From: JBCAWW01 sp039024315
GTDB lineage: Bacteria > Bacteroidota > Bacteroidia > J057
Length of the DNA: 26,079 bases
Direction of reading: 5' to 3'
Assembly (NCBI GenBank): GCA_039024315.1
Contig: JBCCQN010000116.1
Location: 1-26,079, forward strand
The stretch's first letter is position 1; every line of letters starts with the position of its first letter. Below the pieces are notes generated by a model that was given only the letters and a program-made list of their open reading frames with translations, did not search any database and was not told the DNA's origin. Of this stretch, positions 15,455 to 22,080 are shown piece after piece. A program made the position numbers and the translations under genes.

Positions 15455-16726
15455 ATGGCGCAACAATCCATATCCAGATTCTGGCAGCGATTTAAACAAA
15501 GCCGCATTGCGATCGTCTCTCTGATGATATGCAGTTTTTGGATATTGATGGCCCTCATCGGTCCTTTGATTGTCAGTCCCTTGCCCTACAGTTGCGAATG
15601 GCGAGGCGAAAAAGTGTATCCACTCTGGAATCCTCATCAAGTTGATAGTATCATAGATCCTATCCAACCCAAATTGTATAGCGAAATCCGTTGGGATACT
15701 CTCCCACTTGAAGACGTAAGCTGGGCCTTGATTCCATATGGGACCCAAGGTAATTCTGAGCATAAAGAAATGAAGCCATTTGCTCGCCAGATACCCAAAG
15801 GGGCCAATCAGGCTTTGACAGGGCGTTTTAGACATCATCTCGGCACCAATCGTGAGGGGCGAGATATCTTGGCGATTCTGATTCTAGGTAGTCGTAACGC
15901 ACTCTTATTTTCAATCATTGCGGTGGGTATTGCCGCTTTGCTCGGTATATTGATCGGGAGTACTATGGGGTATCTCGGCGATAGAGGCTGGGCCCAAAGT
16001 AGAGGAGTAGTCTTTGGGGCTTTATTGGGGATTATTCCTGCTTGGTTTTATGGATTCCAAGTCAGAGGCTTTGTGATAGAGGATGCCGTAGGCTTTGGGG
16101 TGGTAGGACAGGTATTACTGAGCTTAATGATTGCCTTGGGCATTTTGGTGCTTTTTGTTTGGCTCGGCCATCAACTCACTCGTTGGGCTTGGTGGCAGAA
16201 AAGCGTGCCGATCCCTCTAGATTTGATTCTTTTGAAATGTATCGAGCTAATAGAATCATTGCCCATCATTATGCTCGTGATTTCCTTAGGCGCGATTTTT
16301 GGGAAGAATGTCTGGTTCTTTATGCTTTGTTTAGGGCTCATCAGCTGGACAGGGATTGCTAGGCTAGTGCGTGGCGAAATGCTGCGAGTAAGAAGCTTAG
16401 ATTACATTCAGGCGGCCCAAGCTTTGGGACTAAAGCGCCGGCAAATCATCTGGCAGCATGCATTGCCTAACGCCTTGCCGGCCGTAGTTGTGGTATTGCT
16501 GACTAGCTTGGGAGGAGCCGTCTTGATTGAATCTGGTCTCTCTTTTTTAGGTCTTGTCAATGAAAATGCCTCTTGGGGAGGATTGCTGACCAATGCTAGA
16601 GAAGAAGGATTTGAAAATTGGTGGGTGATCGTTTTACCTGGCTTGGCTATATTTAGCTTAGTGATTTCGATCAACCTAGTCGGAGAAAAACTACGCGATG
16701 TCTGGGATCCGAAAACCACAGAGTAA
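15455..16726 (+). CDS. OppC/DppC-like ABC transporter permease with extra membrane segments
   Basis: This 423-aa protein is the C-type partner of the preceding permease, starting two bases after its stop. The N-terminal cytoplasmic stretch and first helix (about 18-40) lead to a long periplasmic part, then the family motif HHLGTNREGRDILA (127-140). The EAA loop is at about 316-345 (DYIQAAQALGLKRRQIIWQHALPN), followed by LIESGLSFLGL and the tail GEKLRDVWDPK. E. coli DppC has about 300 residues. Here the periplasmic loop is longer and residues about 183-240 add two hydrophobic segments between the helices that normally flank the G-D-R-x-D loop. The pair would form the channel of an importer for peptides or a related solute. 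Confidence 0.9.
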   Translation: MAQQSISRFWQRFKQSRIAIVSLMICSFWILMALIGPLIVSPLPYSCEWRGEKVYPLWNPHQVDSIIDPIQPKLYSEIRWDTLPLEDVSWALIPYGTQGNSEHKEMKPFARQIPKGANQALTGRFRHHLGTNREGRDILAILILGSRNALLFSIIAVGIAALLGILIGSTMGYLGDRGWAQSRGVVFGALLGIIPAWFYGFQVRGFVIEDAVGFGVVGQVLLSLMIALGILVLFVWLGHQLTRWAWWQKSVPIPLDLILLKCIELIESLPIIMLVISLGAIFGKNVWFFMLCLGLISWTGIARLVRGEMLRVRSLDYIQAAQALGLKRRQIIWQHALPNALPAVVVVLLTSLGGAVLIESGLSFLGLVNENASWGGLLTNAREEGFENWWVIVLPGLAIFSLVISINLVGEKLRDVWDPKTTE

Positions 16727-16813
16727 GCGACCAGCGCCAAATGAACCCTAATTATTGACATTTGCCCTATATGTAGTGGAAATCCTTTTGCTTTTTACTT
16801 ACTTGAACCTCAG

Positions 16814-17806
16814 ATGGGAGTAAATAATCCTACATATTGGGTTTGGCTGCTCGGCGTACCGGTTACGCTGGCGATCCTCTATATGGTTTATCGCCGGGTA
16901 GGGCACTTATTAGAGGCTTGGTTCGGCGAAGACGAATACGCCCGTAGCTACCCCTTTACCAAAACTATATTGCGTGCTGGTGCCTTTATCACCCTATTCA
17001 TCGCCTTGATGGGTCCCTATTGGGGAGAGGCTGAGGATGACCTACCTTTGTTGAGTCGCGATATCTACATTTTACTTGATATCTCTGCTAGTATGAATGC
17101 TAAAGACGTGGAAAGCAGTCGATTGCAACATGCTAAGGAACAGCTCAAACAGCTGATTAGAGACTTTCAAGGAGATAATTTTGGCTTGATCCTCTTTTCG
17201 GACTACGCTTATGTCCAATGCCCTTTGACTAGAGATCATGAGGTGATGGAAACCTTCATAGATATGGCTACCACAGAGCAGTTTGCCCAAAATGGTACGC
17301 GCTTTCGCCCTGCTTTATCCAAAGCGCTTGAGCGATTTCAAAAGCAAACAGAAGAGGGGGAAATCCGGAGCCGAGCCGTAATCCTCGTCTCAGATGGGGA
17401 AGACTGGGGAGATTCGTATGCGTCCTTAGTCGAACGAATGAAGAGACAGCGGATCAAAGTATTTACAGTAGGCGTTGGGACTTATGAAGGAAGCGTTGTG
17501 CCCAACCTAACGGCAACAAGTAATCGCACTGGGGTTAAATTAAATGATGATGGGAGTCCTGCTATTTCTCGACTATTGGATGAAGATTTACGCTATATCT
17601 CGGAATCATTTGATACGGAATATATCCGCTTAGATGAAAAAAGCGACGATTTAAGTGGCTTGAGACGGCAGATTAAGTCTTTGAGTGCTTCACCAGTCGC
17701 TTCCCAGTTGATGAAAGTCCGTCAAGATCGCTACGAGGTTTTTGTGTTTCTCGCCATCATTTTATTGTTTTTGAGTCTGTTTATGATGCCAATCCGGAAA
17801 GTATGA
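16814..17806 (+). CDS. BatA/BatB-like von Willebrand factor A membrane protein
   Basis: The 330-aa protein has two N-terminal membrane helices (about 8-25 and 51-67), a VWA domain, and one C-terminal helix (about 308-325). The metal-binding MIDAS motif is intact: DISASM at 89-94 with Asp89, Ser91 and Ser93, Thr162 in NGTRFRPAL, and Asp194 in VSDGED. This architecture is that of the Bat (Bacteroides aerotolerance) proteins, linked by work in other bacteria to envelope stress. The next gene overlaps it by ATGA and is BatC-like, so BatB is the better match of the two. The MoxR ATPase, DUF58 and BatD genes usually found beside it are absent here. It starts 87 bp after the permease genes. Confidence 0.85.
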   Translation: MGVNNPTYWVWLLGVPVTLAILYMVYRRVGHLLEAWFGEDEYARSYPFTKTILRAGAFITLFIALMGPYWGEAEDDLPLLSRDIYILLDISASMNAKDVESSRLQHAKEQLKQLIRDFQGDNFGLILFSDYAYVQCPLTRDHEVMETFIDMATTEQFAQNGTRFRPALSKALERFQKQTEEGEIRSRAVILVSDGEDWGDSYASLVERMKRQRIKVFTVGVGTYEGSVVPNLTATSNRTGVKLNDDGSPAISRLLDEDLRYISESFDTEYIRLDEKSDDLSGLRRQIKSLSASPVASQLMKVRQDRYEVFVFLAIILLFLSLFMMPIRKV

Positions 17807-18495
17807 AATGGTTTGCACTGAGCATATTGATGTTGTTTAGCCTCTCTGGAGAGGATGGGGTGCTTTCGCAGGCTGAAATAGCTTATGCAAAAGGGGCTTA
17901 TACCGAAAGTGTCCAACTCTATCGCCAAGCCTTGCGCCAATATCCAGAAAAAAGCACTCAAATCAGGTTCAATATTGCTCAATGCTACGCTATGATGGAC
18001 TCGACCCTAGATGCTATTCAAAACTATGAACAAGCTACCCGCTCGGCAGATGCCGAACTTGCCTCTAATGCCTTCAACAATTTAGGGGAAATCAGTGCCA
18101 AGCAGGAAAATTTAGAAAAGGCAAAGGATCAGTTTATGAGGGCACTCAATCGCAATCCTGATAACAGCAATGCCCGCTATAATTATGAACTCGCTCTTAG
18201 ACTTCTCGAAGCGGCTAGACCTGACAATCCTGAGCCTGAAGAGCAACCCCAAGAAGAAGCCCCTCCTCAGACCCAACAAGATTTACCAGATTATATCCAA
18301 CAAGCTATCAATCTATTTCCCCAGCAGCAACGCTTTCCAGGAGATGAAAAAAGGGCCATGGATACTATCAGCCTGAGTCTTGCTCGGACCAAACTCGAAG
18401 CCATGCGCCGTGAGGACAAGCAATTTGTTCAACAACTCAAACGCCGCTACAAGCCCAGCAAAGCCGCCAAAGCATCTGAACGACCTAATTGGTAA
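17803..18495 (+). CDS. BatC-like TPR protein
   Basis: The 230-aa product has an N-terminal signal-type helix (MKWFALSILMLFSLSG) and then TPR repeats from about residue 23 to 142: AEIAYAKGAYTESVQLYRQAL, IRFNIAQCYAMMDSTLDAIQNYEQA, AFNNLGEISAKQENLEKAKDQF and ARYNYELALRLLEAA. A Pro/Glu/Gln-rich linker (about 145-165) and a basic C-terminal helix follow. TPR proteins in this position are called BatC and probably scaffold the VWA Bat proteins in the periplasm. Its ATG overlaps the stop of the VWA gene as ATGA, implying coupled translation. It ends nine bp before the convergent aminotransferase gene, with no clear terminator. Confidence 0.82.
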   Translation: MKWFALSILMLFSLSGEDGVLSQAEIAYAKGAYTESVQLYRQALRQYPEKSTQIRFNIAQCYAMMDSTLDAIQNYEQATRSADAELASNAFNNLGEISAKQENLEKAKDQFMRALNRNPDNSNARYNYELALRLLEAARPDNPEPEEQPQEEAPPQTQQDLPDYIQQAINLFPQQQRFPGDEKRAMDTISLSLARTKLEAMRREDKQFVQQLKRRYKPSKAAKASERPNW

Positions 18496-18504
18496 ATAAT
18501 TAGG

Positions 18505-19644
18505 CTAGATCTTGACCAATCGCTGACAAGCTTTGCGTAAGGTGTCATCGCGTTTTGCGAAGCAAAATCTCACCACCTTATCTGCTGGAGGCGAAGCATA
18601 AAAGGGCGAAAGAGGAATCGCCGCTACTCCTATCTCAGTGGTCAGCCAACGTGCAAAGCTCACATCGTCCATATCCGAGATACCACTATAATCCATTAGC
18701 TGGAAGTAGGAGCCTTCACAACTCAGGGCTTTGAATCTACTGCCTGCCATCAGTTCAAGAAATAAATTTCGTTTGGCCTCATACATTGGACCTACCGCTA
18801 GTAATTGTTCTGGGTATTGGCCCAAATATTGATTAATAGCATACTGTAGAGGCGTTGCCACCGAAAAGGTAATATATTGGTGGACCTTGCGAATTTCAGT
18901 ACTGATAGACTCTGGGGCCATCGCATAACCCACCTTCCAACCAGTCGTGTGCAAGCTTTTGCCAAAAGAGGAAATAATGATCGATCTTTCACGCAGTTTT
19001 GGCGATTGGGCCAAGCATAGGTGTTTATGGCTATCAAAGGTGATGTATTCATATACCTCATCACTAGCGATAAAAAGCGGATGACGAGAGATGATTTGCT
19101 CCAGTGCCTCGATATCTCCATGTTTGAGCATCTTACCTGTTGGATTATGGGGGCTATTGAGCAAGAGGAGCCGTGTCTTGTCAGTAATTAGCTGCTCCAC
19201 AGCAAGCCAATCAATCTGATAATCTGGGGCTGATAAGGGATGACTCAGGACTTTTCCTCCGGCCATTTCGATTGCAGGGCGATAGGCGTCATAAGCGGGT
19301 TCGATGATGATAACCTCCTCTCCAGGGCGAACAATTGCCATAATTGTCGCAAACAGGGCTTCGGTAGCTCCGATACAAATGGTGGTTTCCGATTCCCAAT
19401 CGTAGGAGAGTGCGTACTGCTTTTGGTACAAAGCAGCGATCTTTTGTCTCAATACTGGCAGGCCTGCCATGGGAGCATACTGATTGTGGCCGGAGAGACT
19501 ATAGTCGGCAGCAAATTGAGCCAAACGAGGATCACAATCAAAATCAGGAAATCCTTGAGAAAGATTGATCGCCTTGTACTCGTGAGCCAAAGCTGACATG
19601 ACAGTGAAGACACTCGTGCCGATATGAGGAAATTTGCTGTTCAT
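18505..19644 (-). CDS. class I/II PLP aminotransferase, methionine aminotransferase (YbdL) type
   Basis: This 379-aa cytoplasmic enzyme is a fold-type I aminotransferase. The N-terminal INLSQGFPDFDCDP (26-39) is the signature of the kynurenine/glutamine/methionine branch that includes E. coli YbdL. PLP contacts visible are Asn167 in NSPHNPTGK, Asp195 and Tyr198 in SDEVYEY, and the Schiff-base Lys229 in SSFGKSLHTTGWKVGY. The substrate-carboxylate arginine is in VVRFCFAK near the end. In YbdL-type enzymes methionine and aromatic 2-oxo acids are preferred; exact specificity here is inferred. The start at 19644 begins four residues before the conserved region. It is convergent with the BatC-like gene and divergent from the OmpA-TPR gene. 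Confidence 0.9.
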   Translation of the reverse strand: MNSKFPHIGTSVFTVMSALAHEYKAINLSQGFPDFDCDPRLAQFAADYSLSGHNQYAPMAGLPVLRQKIAALYQKQYALSYDWESETTICIGATEALFATIMAIVRPGEEVIIIEPAYDAYRPAIEMAGGKVLSHPLSAPDYQIDWLAVEQLITDKTRLLLLNSPHNPTGKMLKHGDIEALEQIISRHPLFIASDEVYEYITFDSHKHLCLAQSPKLRERSIIISSFGKSLHTTGWKVGYAMAPESISTEIRKVHQYITFSVATPLQYAINQYLGQYPEQLLAVGPMYEAKRNLFLELMAGSRFKALSCEGSYFQLMDYSGISDMDDVSFARWLTTEIGVAAIPLSPFYASPPADKVVRFCFAKRDDTLRKACQRLVKI

Positions 19645-19804
19645 GCAATAAGTGAGATATATGGAATTTAAATCCCTCTTTTTTTTGGAAAATTCGTAGG
19701 GAAAATTGAATATCGCTAAAATAAAATAGTAGGACTTGCAGTTATCCTCCTGATACTAAAGGCAAAAAATATCTAACCCATACAGTAAAACTGCGATTTT
19801 TTTA

Positions 19805-19812
19805 TAGTTTTG
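19805..19812 (+). promoter_or_regulatory. candidate -7 element for the OmpA-TPR lipoprotein gene
   Basis: TAGTTTTG matches TAnnTTTG exactly and lies 30 bp before the ATG at 19843. No TTG is found 17-23 bases upstream, so this is half of a promoter only. It overlaps the alternative TTG start at 19810, which supports the ATG at 19843. Confidence 0.45.
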
Positions 19813-19842
19813 CAGCATAAGCACTGCTTAATCATACCTAAG

Positions 19843-21810
19843 ATGAGCCAAAAAATTACTAGCTTCTCTCTAAACTTAAGAAAGCACTCCCCTCTTTTTT
19901 TATTGATTCTGCTCTCCCTTTCGGCTTGCCGACCCGACGGCTTTATCAACAAAGTTAAGTATCAGGGAGCAAAGTACATCAATACTTGTGAGACCTTTAG
20001 CACTACCGTTGCAGAATTGATACAACGTAACAACCAACCGGGTGTGCTCAAAGTGAGTGAGTACGACAATAGCGATTTTACGTACTATTACCTAGAACAA
20101 GGGCAATTTGAGATTTTGCGCGACACTCTCCGATTCCGTTTGATCTCTGACCTACCATATACTCAGTATCTCGACAAAGGGGTCGCCGTTCACGTCAACG
20201 CATCCTACAGCGCGCCTGAGGCCATCCGCGCGATGAGCCCTATGGCTGATGGTACTATCGGTACCCTCGTTGTAGATCGAGCTTACTACTTGGCCAATCG
20301 TAAGCCATTTTTTCTTTACAAGATTCCGCTCAATGGTGCGCAGCTTGCCGGTAAGCAATTGATGCTTTCTTTTTCCATCGCCAAGTATAACACTGATGGA
20401 ACCTTAAAAGAATTCTTTTGTGAAACTCAAGCTAAGCCAATCGGCGTGATTCAACCCGCTTGCTGTGCTGCTCAAGCCTGGGATGGTACCAATTTGAAGT
20501 CAATCGTTGATTTTCCTGAAATCTCAGTAACGGACGAAAATTTTGTTTACGAAGGCTTTACGGGTACCATCGATGTCCAATTTGAAGAAAACTCCTTTGA
20601 TGTTTATGATGACTCAAGCTTTACTGCTTTGACCATCCAGACTTTTGTTAACAAGTATAGAAGCCTCGGCTATCAAATTCAACGCATCGACCTTTTTGGT
20701 TATGCTTCTCCCGGTGGTAAAGAATCTCTCAACCTCAAGCTTTCTCAAAAACGTGCAGAAGCCCTCAAAAATTCTCTCGAAGTACTCAATGGCGAGATCG
20801 AAGGGCTGGAAATCAACGCTCAGGGTATGGGTGAAGATTGGGAGCGTGTAAAAGCATTGACTCAAATCTCTTCCCTCTCGCAAGATGAAAAAGATCAAGT
20901 TGCTTCAATTGTCAATGACGAAAGCCTCACCAATGATCAAAAGGAAGCGAGACTGCGTCGAGTGAAGTTTTGGGACACCTTGGTAGAGGAAGTATTGATT
21001 AAGGCTCGTCATACATTCGCTATCATGGATTTTGCTTATGACGGTGAGCTGCCCACACTAGAGCGCTTTGCCCAGCAATTGCCTGTCGCTTCCCGTGATT
21101 TAGATGAGGTAGCAAATACTCGTTTCTCTGTTAGTGCCTACCAAGACGACGTAAATGTTGAAGAGGCTCTAGCCAATATCAACGAAATTTTAACGCAAAA
21201 AGCGACCCCTAATCTGTACGCCATGCGTGCTACTTATCGCATCGCCGAAGAGAAATATGACGAAGCGGTTGAAGACCTGGAAAAGGCTGGTCGTTTCCGT
21301 GGCCCCAATCAGCAAGATTTTATTGCAGCTTCGCAAGGTCTAAAGATCTTCTTCGCTGATAGCTATGACTTTGCCCGCCGCAAGGCACTGTATGAAGAGT
21401 ACAATGCTTTGGCCAAAGATAAACCGAGCGATCGTCAAATCTTCTTCAATCGTGCCATCATGATGGATAAGCTCGGGCTGATTTCCCCCGCTCTAAATGA
21501 ATATAGCAGTCTCTTAGATGGCCACAATCCCACACCAGAGCAACTCAACAACCGCGGTGTTGCCCGTCTAAAAGGTATGAAAGTCAACGAAGCTGAAGCT
21601 GATTTCAGGTCTGCCCTAGAAACGAGTCCTGAGATGGCGGAGCTGTATTACAACCTCGCTGCGATCAGTGCTTTCAAAGGGCTCACTCGTAAGACGGTCG
21701 AGTTGCTTGACAAAGCGATCGAGTTAGACCCAACTTACAAAGCCATTATCTTCAACAATCCGGTTTTCCGTATCATGTCTGAGGATCCGCGTTTTGATAA
21801 GTATCGCTAA
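19843..21810 (+). CDS. OmpA-domain and TPR outer-membrane lipoprotein
   Basis: Starting at the ATG at 19843 the product is 655 aa. A lipoprotein signal peptide ends in the lipobox LSAC (Cys29). A beta-rich region of unknown family covers about 40-235. An OmpA-type peptidoglycan-binding domain follows at about 240-400: FEENSFDVYDDSS, then IDLFGYASPGGKESLNLKLSQKRAEAL. After this core comes GEDWERVKAL and a charged helical insert ending in LIKARHTFAI, an arrangement I recall from Bacteroidota OmpA-like proteins. Helical repeats fill 430-640, with clear TPR units at about 566-634 (LNNRGVARLKG..., LYYNLAAISAFKG...). It probably tethers the outer membrane to peptidoglycan while its TPR part binds partners. 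It stands alone, with a strong terminator 27 bp downstream. Confidence 0.85.
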   Translation: MSQKITSFSLNLRKHSPLFLLILLSLSACRPDGFINKVKYQGAKYINTCETFSTTVAELIQRNNQPGVLKVSEYDNSDFTYYYLEQGQFEILRDTLRFRLISDLPYTQYLDKGVAVHVNASYSAPEAIRAMSPMADGTIGTLVVDRAYYLANRKPFFLYKIPLNGAQLAGKQLMLSFSIAKYNTDGTLKEFFCETQAKPIGVIQPACCAAQAWDGTNLKSIVDFPEISVTDENFVYEGFTGTIDVQFEENSFDVYDDSSFTALTIQTFVNKYRSLGYQIQRIDLFGYASPGGKESLNLKLSQKRAEALKNSLEVLNGEIEGLEINAQGMGEDWERVKALTQISSLSQDEKDQVASIVNDESLTNDQKEARLRRVKFWDTLVEEVLIKARHTFAIMDFAYDGELPTLERFAQQLPVASRDLDEVANTRFSVSAYQDDVNVEEALANINEILTQKATPNLYAMRATYRIAEEKYDEAVEDLEKAGRFRGPNQQDFIAASQGLKIFFADSYDFARRKALYEEYNALAKDKPSDRQIFFNRAIMMDKLGLISPALNEYSSLLDGHNPTPEQLNNRGVARLKGMKVNEAEADFRSALETSPEMAELYYNLAAISAFKGLTRKTVELLDKAIELDPTYKAIIFNNPVFRIMSEDPRFDKYR

Positions 21811-21836
21811 GCTTTATCTAAAAGTAAAAAATATAG

Positions 21837-21872
21837 ATCGGGATCATCTTTTGAGGGTCCCGATTTTTTTTT
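21837..21872 (+). terminator. rho-independent terminator of the OmpA-TPR gene
   Basis: ATCGGGATC (21837-21845) pairs with GGTCCCGAT (21856-21864), nine base pairs including one G-T, with a ten-base loop. Nine Ts run from the last stem base onwards. It lies 27 bp past the stop codon. Confidence 0.88.
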
Positions 21873-21895
21873 GCTGCTGCGCAGAACGCTTAGCC
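21873..21895. repeat. 23-bp repeat, copy 2
   Basis: This is the second copy of the block at 12659-12681, differing at one base. It begins immediately after the T run of the preceding terminator, the same relative position as in copy 1. The related arm CGTTCTGC-A-CAGCAG is part of the rpsA terminator at 24296-24328, in the opposite orientation. Confidence 0.65.
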
Positions 21896-21942
21896 AAAGT
21901 GTTAAAGTGCTGATTGTTTAAATTCCTCTTTACTCCCAACTT

Positions 21943-21978
21943 CAACAAATCAACAAATCAACAAATCAACAAATCAAC
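21943..21978. repeat. exact 8-bp tandem repeat upstream of the rpsA promoter
   Basis: CAACAAAT is repeated four times without error from 21943 to 21974 and followed by the partial unit CAAC. It lies about 23 bp upstream of the -33 element of the putative rpsA promoter. Exact tandem arrays of this size can vary in copy number by slippage. Confidence 0.85.
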
Positions 21979-22000
21979 CCCTCATTTATTCCCCTGCTAC

Positions 22001-22032
22001 TTGGGAAAAAGGATAAAAAGTGTTTACCTTTG
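22001..22032 (+). promoter_or_regulatory. Bacteroidota-type promoter for rpsA
   Basis: TTG (22001-22003) is followed after 21 bases by TACCTTTG (22025-22032), an exact match to TAnnTTTG. Transcription would begin near 22040, giving a leader of about 35 bases that contains the Shine-Dalgarno. Confidence 0.6.
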
Positions 22033-22057
22033 CGCAGCTTCGGTAAATCCGAGCAGA

Positions 22058-22080
22058 AAGGAGACCCAATGAATGGTTGA
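22058..22080 (+). promoter_or_regulatory. Shine-Dalgarno and overlapping mini-ORF at the rpsA start
   Basis: AAGGAG (22058-22063) lies nine bases before the rpsA ATG at 22073 and five bases before another ATG at 22069. The latter opens a mini-ORF, ATG-AAT-GGT-TGA, that ends at 22080 and encloses the rpsA start codon in a different frame. None of the other gene starts in this window shows a comparable Shine-Dalgarno. Confidence 0.65.

Noticed and set aside
18551..18570. TTTTGC-GAA-GCAAAA inverted repeat inside the aminotransferase gene, similar in shape to the hairpin at 12599-12613.
   Set aside because: It encodes the conserved FCFAKR region and is explained by coding; no T run follows and the stem sequence differs from the other hairpin.
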